Shown here: positions 57,890 through 64,000 of the stretch, one piece after another
Layout of the letters: each line of letters begins with the position of its first letter
Position numbering within the stretch: the first letter of the stretch is position 1
DNA from: Lachnoclostridium sp.
Lineage (GTDB): Bacteria > Bacillota > Clostridia > Lachnospirales > Lachnospiraceae
Assembly (NCBI GenBank): GCA_021770065.1
Contig: JAETRR010000013.1
Location: 1 to 64,000 of the forward strand
Direction: 5' to 3'
DNA length: 64,000 nt
The notes under the pieces: model-generated
Databases searched by the model: none
What the model was told of the DNA's origin: nothing
What the model saw: the letters and a program-made list of their open reading frames with translations, nothing else
Program-made: the position numbers and the translations under genes

Positions 57890-59965
57890 TTATTCCTCTG
57901 CAGCTCTCGCTGCCACTTCCCTCTCCTGTACATCAGACGGTGCCTGCTCATAACGCGCAAACTCATATGCATAGACGCCGCTTCCTCCGGTCATGGAGCG
58001 CAGGTCTGTGGAATATCCGAATATCTCAGTCATAGGCACGTCTGCCACAACCTCCTGCTTGCCTCCCGCTACCGGGTTCATGCCCAGTACACGGCCGCGG
58101 CGTTTATTCAGATCGCCCATAACGTCTCCCGTATACTTGTCGGGTACCGTTACGGTCATGGAGCAGATAGGCTCCAGAAGCACGGGATTTGCTTCCATAA
58201 ATCCCTTCTTAAATGCCTGAATGGTAGCCGTCTTAAATGCCATCTCAGAGGAGTCTACCGGATGGTAAGAACCGTCATAGAGCACGGCTTTCACACCCAC
58301 AACGGGATAACCCGCCAGAGGTCCCTTGGTAACGGATTCCTGAACACCCTTTTCCACTGCCGGGAAATAGTTCTTGGGAACGGCGCCGCCGACCACGATC
58401 TGGTCAAATACATAAGCGGTCTCCAGATCTCCGGAAGGCTCAAAGGTCATCTTTACATGGCCGTACTGTCCGTGTCCGCCGGACTGCTTCTTATACTTGG
58501 AATCCACATCGGATTTCTTGCGGATGGTCTCACGGAAGGCAACTTTGGGACGGCTCAGCTCCACGGCTACCTTAAACTTCTCCTCTAACTTGCTCACAAC
58601 CACGTCAAGGTGCTGATCACCCATGCCGTACAGCAGGGTCTGGCGGTTCTCGGAATCATTCACGGTCTTAAGTGTCAGATCCTCCTCCATCATCTTTGTG
58701 AGCGCCTGGGAAATCTTATCTTCATCTCCCTTATTCTTTGCCTTATAGCACATATATGTATAAGGTTTGGAAACCTCGGTTCTTCCAAATGCCACCGGTG
58801 TCGCCTTGGTGGACAGTGTATCTCCCGTCTTGGTGCTTGTAAGCTTTCCGATGGCGCCGATATCACCCGCGTGAAGCTCGGAAACCTCAATGGGCTTATT
58901 GCCCTGCATCACGTAAAGCTTGCTCAGCTTCTCCTCTGCTTCCTTATCCTGGTTGTAGAGGGTATCGTCAGACTTGATAACACCGGAGGATACCTTAATC
59001 AGAGAATATTTTCCGATAAAGGGATCTACGATGGTCTTAAATACATACGCGGACTTTGCCTTGGAGAAATCGTAATTTGCCTCGAAAATCTCGTTGGTCT
59101 TGGTATTGATACCGTTGCATGCTTTCTTATCGGGGCTTGGGAACAGCTCCACAATATCATTCATCAGATTGTGAATGTTCCGAAGTTCTGTGCTGGAGCC
59201 CATAGAAACGGGAATCACGGATCCGTCGCTTACATTGAACTTCATGGCAGCGCGAATCTCGCTGACAGTAAATTCCTCTCCGTTGAAATAGCGCTCCATA
59301 AACTCATCGGAAGTCTCTGCAACCGCATCCAGAAGAGCCTCACGGCAGATTGCCAGATTTTCCTTGGAATATTCGGGAATGTCACAGGGCTCGCGCTTTC
59401 CGATGCCCGTAAAGCGGCGGCCTTCCATCTTGCACACATTGATGTAGCCTACGAACTTCTCATCCTCACGGATAGGCTGATAGAAAGGCGCAATCTTCTT
59501 GCCGTAGCGCTCGGTCAGATCCTCCACCACCTGGCGGAAGGAAGCGTGATCCACATCCATCTCGGTCACAAAGAACATCCGGGGAAGCTTGTACTTTTCG
59601 CACATCTCCCACGCCTTTTCCGTTCCTACCTCTACGCCGGCCTTGCCGGATACCACGATAATAGCGGCATCCGCAGCGGCTACTGCTTCCTCTGCCTCTC
59701 CCACAAAATCGAAATATCCCGGTGCATCTAAAATATTTATCTTGCAGTCCTGCCAAATCAGCGGAATCACGGAAGTGCTGATTGAGAACTTTCTCTTAAT
59801 CTCTTCCTTATCGTAATCACTGATGGTATTTCCATCGGTTACCTTACCGATTCGCGTCGTAAGTCCGGATACGTATGCCATAGCCTCTACCAGACTGGTC
59901 TTGCCGCAGCCGCCATGTCCTAAGAGCACTACGTTGCGAATCTTGTCAGTTGTGTAAATGTTCAT
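57890..59965 (-). CDS. Elongation factor G-like GTPase (EF-G2 type)
   Basis: A 691-residue translational GTPase with all five EF-G domains but clearly a paralogue, not the housekeeping EF-G, which normally sits with rpsL-rpsG-tuf. G1 is GHGGCGKT (16-23), G3 DAPGYFDF (D80) and G4, usually NKxD, reads TEMD (134-137). The switch-I region is also shortened (RKFSISTSVIPL). Domain IV (SGGHGQYGHVKMTFEP and HPVDSSEMAFKTATIQAF) and domain V (GVLGMNP-like GRVLGMNPVAGGKQEV, then GGSGVYAYEFARYEQAP) are present. Such EF-G2 proteins are of unclear function; a role in ribosome rescue or recycling is possible. Loss of the Asn/Lys may weaken GTP specificity. Confidence 0.88.
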   Translation of the reverse strand: MNIYTTDKIRNVVLLGHGGCGKTSLVEAMAYVSGLTTRIGKVTDGNTISDYDKEEIKRKFSISTSVIPLIWQDCKINILDAPGYFDFVGEAEEAVAAADAAIIVVSGKAGVEVGTEKAWEMCEKYKLPRMFFVTEMDVDHASFRQVVEDLTERYGKKIAPFYQPIREDEKFVGYINVCKMEGRRFTGIGKREPCDIPEYSKENLAICREALLDAVAETSDEFMERYFNGEEFTVSEIRAAMKFNVSDGSVIPVSMGSSTELRNIHNLMNDIVELFPSPDKKACNGINTKTNEIFEANYDFSKAKSAYVFKTIVDPFIGKYSLIKVSSGVIKSDDTLYNQDKEAEEKLSKLYVMQGNKPIEVSELHAGDIGAIGKLTSTKTGDTLSTKATPVAFGRTEVSKPYTYMCYKAKNKGDEDKISQALTKMMEEDLTLKTVNDSENRQTLLYGMGDQHLDVVVSKLEEKFKVAVELSRPKVAFRETIRKKSDVDSKYKKQSGGHGQYGHVKMTFEPSGDLETAYVFDQIVVGGAVPKNYFPAVEKGVQESVTKGPLAGYPVVGVKAVLYDGSYHPVDSSEMAFKTATIQAFKKGFMEANPVLLEPICSMTVTVPDKYTGDVMGDLNKRRGRVLGMNPVAGGKQEVVADVPMTEIFGYSTDLRSMTGGSGVYAYEFARYEQAPSDVQEREVAARAAEE

Positions 59966-60205
59966 GCCTTATCCTCCAAATTTTTTTTGCGCCTCCGTGC
60001 ATCATTTCCGCCCCGGAGACCGCTATGTATATATTCTACTAAAAACCGGAGGAAAGTTCAAGTGTTTTATACAGATCGACAAGCGAATCCCCGTGCAAAA
60101 CGGCCGGAATACCCACAAGAATACCAATAACTGTATCGGAACAAAGCCGGTAAACCCTCATGGCAGATAAGAATCATTACAAATGGCATGGATATTGTCT
60201 CTTAA

Positions 60206-61056
60206 TTAAAAATTGCTGCCGGGCGGCACCAGGGGGTAATGTTTATTTTTTTCATAGATCAATTTTGCCTGCTCTGCCAGGATCTCTTTCAAATAATCCG
60301 GTGAAAGTATCTCCACCTGGGTTCCAAAAGACAGAAGAAAGCCTGTCAGCCACGCATCTTCCGGCATTTTTGCGGATGCGATCAGATCTCCGTTCTCCTG
60401 CCTCTGCACCTGGTTTTTATCAAATTCATCATATACACGGTACGCCATTTCCTTTGGAAAACGCAGGATGATTTGATGATACTCTCCCTCAGAAGAATCC
60501 AGGGGCTTCGGGAAATCCCGGCGCGGAAAGCTTTCAGATACCATGCCTTTGCTTTGTAGGAAAGCTTACAGGGCTGTACGATTCTTTCGCTTATCACTTC
60601 GTATGAACCTGCATAGTGAATCCTGACACATTTACAGCGGATGATTGCCGATTTTAGCAATTCAAATATTTCATTGTCAGAACCACTGTTTCCCCATCTG
60701 GAAAAATCCACTTCCAGCCAATTTCCCGAACTGAGGTTGAAGATTGCGGAAAGCTTCTGCAGTGTCTGGCTGCTGTCTGAACTCTGCGCCGCCTGGATGC
60801 TCTGCAATGCCGTAAGGATCTCCTGCTTTTCGTCCTCTGACAATATGGCTTTATCCAGGACAAAGCCTTTCATCAAATGAATGCCGCCATTTCTTCCTGC
60901 TTCCGCATATACGGGAATGCCGACTCCGCTTAAGGCATCAATATCCCGGTATATGGTTCTGACCGACACCTCCAGCTTCTCTGCCAATTCCGGAGCGGTG
61001 GCCTGTCCCTTGTCAAGTAAGTAGTATATAATCTTAAACAACCTGCTCTCCTGCAT
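60206..61056 (-). pseudogene. Broken DeoR/YafY-type regulator with HTH and WYL domains
   Basis: The N-terminal part (from 61,056, GGAGG upstream) encodes an HTH_11 winged helix (ESRLFKIIYYLLDKGQATAPE ... SVRTIYRDIDALSGVG) and most of a WYL domain up to KLSYKAKAWYLKAF (about residue 173). There the frame jumps: the downstream continuation ESFPRRDFPKPLDSSEGEY ... to the C-terminal end (ILAEQAKLIYEK) is in the next frame, from about 60,541 to 60,206. About 20 codons expected between these parts are missing. It is therefore a deletion plus frameshift. The upstream piece could still produce a DNA-binding fragment. YafY-type regulators usually repress a neighbouring gene, possibly the SDR upstream. 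Confidence 0.7.
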
Positions 61057-61149
61057 GTTTTGGTTCCTCCATCTTAACAGGGTAATATCTCCTCGCCATA
61101 GCCTGGCAGCATTTGCTTCTCTTCTCTTAACAGAATAGCACTTATATCC

Positions 61150-61164
61150 TGACAGGTTATGTCA
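61150..61164. promoter_or_regulatory. Palindromic operator candidate TGACA-N5-TGTCA
   Basis: TGACAGGTTATGTCA (61150-61164) is a perfect 5-bp inverted repeat with a 5-base spacer. It lies in the 187-base gap before the broken WYL regulator and overlaps a TTGACA (61160-61165 on the minus strand) resembling a -35 box. This is consistent with an autoregulatory operator. Confidence 0.45.
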
Positions 61165-61243
61165 AGGTTTATGATACTTGCTTACCTTCCTGATATCAAC
61201 CGTTGAAATCAGATTTATGAAATCTTACAGCTGACACGCTATT

Positions 61244-61897
61244 TCAGTCTTTCCAGATAAATCTGCGGTTAATGGATTCTCCTCCATCCACAATAATATT
61301 TTGACCCGTGCAGAACGTATTTGTCACAGTCAGAAAATAGGCCCACTCTGCAATTTCTTCCGGCTCTGCCCATTTTTTCAAAGGGGTCTCCTCCATAATC
61401 TGCGCCCACAGACTCTTATCATTCATCACACATTCATTGAGCGTAGTCAGAACGCCGCCGGGATCCAGGCTGTTGCAGGTGGCTCCGAACCCGGCCACAC
61501 GCATGGCAACATTTTTTGTATATGCCAGCACGCCGCCTTTGCTGGCGCAGTATTCGGGAAATTCCGAACCTGTGTGTCCGCTTGCCGATCCGATATTTAG
61601 GATGGAGCGTATCTGTGCCTGGATTCCGTATTTTTCGGTCATGTGTATCAGCGCTTTCAGGTTGATATCAATGTCGGCTTCGTTTTGAGTTCCGGCATTG
61701 TTGATTAAAATCTGGATGCCCGGAATATCCGGAAGCCTGTCATATTCCCGGATATCCAGCCGGTAATGGGTATAGGACCTGTGCTTGATTCCGGCTTCCT
61801 GGCGATCGATTCCTATCACCTTATGATTTTCCTGCAAAAATTTTTCGGCTATGGCTTTTCCTATTCCCTGTGAGGTGCCTGTTATTAGTATTTTCAT
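61244..61897 (-). CDS. SDR-family oxidoreductase
   Basis: A 217-residue short-chain dehydrogenase/reductase of the classical type: cofactor-binding TGTSQGIGKAIA (T-G-x-x-x-G-x-G), the NNAGTQ segment, catalytic Ser in LNIGSASGHTG and the YCASKGG (Tyr-x-x-x-Lys) motif, and a C-terminal VDGGESI typical of the family. A GIDRQEA near the end of strand 2 (Asp) favours NAD over NADP. The substrate is unknown. It is adjacent to a broken YafY-type regulator and a queuosine-precursor transporter, with no evident pathway link. Confidence 0.88.
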   Translation of the reverse strand: MKILITGTSQGIGKAIAEKFLQENHKVIGIDRQEAGIKHRSYTHYRLDIREYDRLPDIPGIQILINNAGTQNEADIDINLKALIHMTEKYGIQAQIRSILNIGSASGHTGSEFPEYCASKGGVLAYTKNVAMRVAGFGATCNSLDPGGVLTTLNECVMNDKSLWAQIMEETPLKKWAEPEEIAEWAYFLTVTNTFCTGQNIIVDGGESINRRFIWKD

Positions 61898-61991
61898 CTT
61901 TCATCATCCTTTCATTTAAATGCGGCTGCTCTTATAGCGTACCTGATTTTATAAAGCGTTACAATTTAAATTGTAACAGCTATAAAAAATC

Positions 61992-62780
61992 TTATTTCCC
62001 ACCCTCTTTTTTCCCTTTAATATAAGTAAGGTATTCCTGTCCGATATTTTGCCGCTTCCATCTGTTCACTCTCTGATAGCCGACAGGCGAGAACAGAACC
62101 TCCATAAACAGTTCCGCAACGGCTCCCGTCAGGGCGCACACCGTACACTGAAGCAATGTCCAATGAAATCCGTCCCAGAATACGGGCGCAAAGCCCGCAA
62201 AGACAATTACGGCAAAAATAAAATTATCCATAAATTGGCCGATAAAAGTAGAAATGTACGTCCTGGCCGCAAATGCCAGCTTTCCGTCCGGGTTTTTTCG
62301 AAATGCTTTCCCAATGGTCCAATTCAAAAAATTGTTAATGGCCGCTGATGAGAGAAAGGCAATGGTGCTTCCCAAAAGTATAAACCATGTTCCTCCAAGG
62401 ATTCCGTTAAGCTCTGTGTAATCATCCGCATTGGACGGAATGATACTCACAATATAAAAAATCAGGCAGGTAAACAGATTGACGGCCGATGCAAGAACCG
62501 CAATTTTATTGGACGCTTTTGGCCCGAAATACTTTGTGATGATATCCATACACATAAAAGCCAGCCAGGATATTAAAATACCGCCGTCCAGGGCAATCCA
62601 CTCTGTCTGAACAAGGGTTTTGTTGGCAAGGAGATTCATGCAGATAACGCTGACCACAAACAGGGTAACAACTGTTGCCGGAATACACCGAAGCAGGATT
62701 TCCGTCTCTTCCTTTTCTTTTTTAAGCCATGCTCCAATTGCAGGCGAACTCTTTTCGGGCTGTGTGTTTTTGTGATTCAT
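61992..62780 (-). CDS. Queuosine precursor transporter (YhhQ/VUT family)
   Basis: A 262-residue membrane protein of the VUT/YhhQ family, which imports preQ0/preQ1/queuine-type precursors. It has about seven hydrophobic segments and the typical VICMNLLANKTLVQTEWIALDGGI start, SWLAFMCMDIITKYFGPKASNKIA, and RTYISTFIGQFMDNFIFAVIVFAGFAP. The unusual length of the first 30 residues (NTQPEKSSPAIGAWLKKEKEE) is a cytosolic extension. A preQ1-I type riboswitch with terminator lies in the leader, a strong support for function. The start follows GGAGGAAAAAT. No queC/D/E/F genes are here, so this species may salvage precursors at least in part. Confidence 0.9.
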   Translation of the reverse strand: MNHKNTQPEKSSPAIGAWLKKEKEETEILLRCIPATVVTLFVVSVICMNLLANKTLVQTEWIALDGGILISWLAFMCMDIITKYFGPKASNKIAVLASAVNLFTCLIFYIVSIIPSNADDYTELNGILGGTWFILLGSTIAFLSSAAINNFLNWTIGKAFRKNPDGKLAFAARTYISTFIGQFMDNFIFAVIVFAGFAPVFWDGFHWTLLQCTVCALTGAVAELFMEVLFSPVGYQRVNRWKRQNIGQEYLTYIKGKKEGGK

Positions 62781-62810
62781 ATTTTTCCTCCAAAATAAAA
62801 AAGTAGTTTG

Positions 62811-62939
62811 TCAAAACACAAAACCACCTCCATAAACCCACATGCGCCCCATTGGCGCAACACCATAAATGAAAGTCGGCAGTGGCGCATGGGGCATCCC
62901 TGAACTTAGTTTTCCGCTGTGCGGAAAAGGGATTTTCAT
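62811..62939 (-). other. Structured leader between preQ1 terminator and transporter gene; possible 42-codon ORF
   Basis: In the 160 bases between the intrinsic terminator and the transporter start lie three GCGCC/GGCGC elements: CCCATGCGCC, then GCGCC about 25 bases on, then GGGGCGCATGTGGG. The third can pair with the first (long stem) or with the second (GCGCC-AATG-GGGCGC), so two alternative folds exist. The same stretch reads as an ATG-initiated frame of 42 codons (MKIPFPHSGKL ... YGGGFVF) with no ribosome binding site. Whether it is coding or purely regulatory is undecided. Confidence 0.35.
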
Positions 62940-62942
62940 AGT

Positions 62943-62969
62943 AAAAAAGGCTCTGCAAAACGCAAAGCC
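62943..62969 (-). terminator. Riboswitch-linked intrinsic terminator (transporter leader)
   Basis: Read on the minus strand, GGCTTTGC (62962-62969) pairs with GCAGAGCC (62949-62956; one G-U wobble) and is followed by TTTTTT (62943-62948). It lies 28 bases after the preQ1-I aptamer, suited to transcription attenuation. Confidence 0.8.
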
Positions 62970-62997
62970 ACTATCATTACACGATTATGAATAGCAG

Positions 62998-63042
62998 TCC
63001 TGGTTTTGTTTTACGACAGGATGGTACAAGCGAACTGTCGGC
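62998..63042 (-). promoter_or_regulatory. preQ1-I riboswitch
   Basis: On the minus strand GCCGACAG (63035-63042) and CTGTCG close a short stem whose loop starts TTCGC and contains GTACC; an A-rich tail TAAAACAAAACCAGG follows. This matches the H-type pseudoknot of the preQ1-I class, notably the Thermoanaerobacter tengcongensis aptamer (UCGC, AACC and AACAAAACAAGG at equivalent places). The downstream gene is a queuosine-precursor transporter. PreQ1 binding is expected to favour termination. Confidence 0.8.
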
Positions 63043-63062
63043 ATCTAAAGGATGACTTATAT

Positions 63063-63091
63063 ACTATACACAATAATTCTTATAACTTCAA
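63063..63091 (-). promoter_or_regulatory. Candidate promoter of the preQ1 leader
   Basis: TTGAAG (63086-63091) and TATAGT (63063-63068) on the minus strand have a 17-base spacer. Transcription would start about 10-15 bases before the riboswitch stem. Confidence 0.55.
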
Positions 63092-63117
63092 TCCTTTTAT
63101 GATTTTTTTCTTTAATT

Positions 63118-63147
63118 CCCAGAGGCTCCGAAAACGGAACCTCTGGG
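63118..63147 (-). terminator. Hairpin after the collagen-like gene
   Basis: Arms 63118-63130 and 63135-63147 (CCCAGAGGYTCCG type) pair over 13 positions, one as G-U on the minus strand, with an AAAA/TTTT loop. It begins 15 bases after the gene's stop. No U-tract follows on the minus strand; on the plus strand GGGTTTTTC follows. Confidence 0.55.
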
Positions 63148-63162
63148 CATGGGTTTTTCTGG

Positions 63163-64000
<838 letters not shown>

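Noticed and set aside
58610..59731. 373-codon plus-strand frame opposite the EF-G-like gene
   Set aside because: Antisense to a gene with intact GTPase motifs and without a ribosome binding site.
60654..60863. Second open frame inside the WYL regulator
   Set aside because: Out-of-frame reading of the regulator's own coding sequence.

Overview
The window looks like chromosome from an anaerobic, Gram-positive, spore-forming member of the Clostridia, most likely Lachnospiraceae. The clues are protein flavour, a six-subunit Rnf complex in the clostridial order C-D-G-E-A-B, a Na+-translocating decarboxylase cluster, GGAGG-type ribosome binding sites, a rubrerythrin-type protein, and a collagen-like protein with a BclB-type (exosporium) C-terminus. 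No species can be named from the sequence alone. Apart from three short genes at 5.0-6.1 kb, every gene lies on the minus strand, so transcription runs from high to low coordinates. No tRNA, rRNA, CRISPR array or intact insertion sequence was seen.

Layout from low to high coordinate. 1-2.7 kb: ruvA-ruvB, and rpmF with its DUF177 partner. 2.7-10 kb: a UMF1-type transporter, a zinc-dependent phospholipase C-like protein, three small genes of unknown role including a Cys/Gly-rich one, an HPr-D-2-hydroxyacid dehydrogenase fusion, purine nucleoside phosphorylase and a ClC channel. 10-16 kb: rnfCDGEAB followed by a Gx-type membrane protein and a NusG-II protein. 16-19 kb: leuS and a small redox-type protein. 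19-24.7 kb: a biotin-dependent cluster holding an acyl-CoA carboxyltransferase, OadG, a biotin carrier, the Na+ pump beta subunit and a 5S/OadA carboxyltransferase. 25-28.5 kb: a Ca2+-type P-ATPase, and mntP behind a yybP-ykoY (Mn2+) riboswitch with an intrinsic terminator. 28.5-32.6 kb: a HAD phosphatase, a tandem RhaM-like protein, threonine dehydratase, and a scarred stretch of truncated genes. 32.7-39.6 kb: plsX-acpP-rnc-smc-ftsY. 39.8-45 kb: a chemoreceptor with a zinc-type extracellular domain, and a tightly overlapped set (C39-like protein, YfbR-type nucleotidase, zinc-ribbon membrane protein, nfo). 45-48 kb: an FMN-binding protein, miaB, an AT-rich foreign-looking gene and the 5' remnant of a second, diverged miaB. 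48-55 kb: a GlpA-like/FAD oxidoreductase/DUF1667 trio, scpA-scpB, a phosphoesterase and a TraX-like protein. 55-60 kb: a lipoprotein, a metallophosphoesterase-rubrerythrin fusion and an EF-G-like GTPase. 60-64 kb: a broken WYL regulator, an SDR enzyme, a queuosine-precursor transporter behind a preQ1-I riboswitch, and the edge-truncated collagen-like gene.

Functional themes: ion-motive energy conservation (Rnf plus the Na+ decarboxylase cluster), metal homeostasis (mntP, P-ATPase), chromosome handling (smc, scpA, scpB, ruvAB) and tRNA modification (miaB, queuosine precursor uptake). The points I would look at first are the miaB duplication with its inserted gene, the phosphoesterase-rubrerythrin and HPr-dehydrogenase fusions, the composite biotin cluster, and the leader RNA between the preQ1 terminator and its gene. 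Residue numbers were counted by hand. Family assignments come from motif recognition without any database search.
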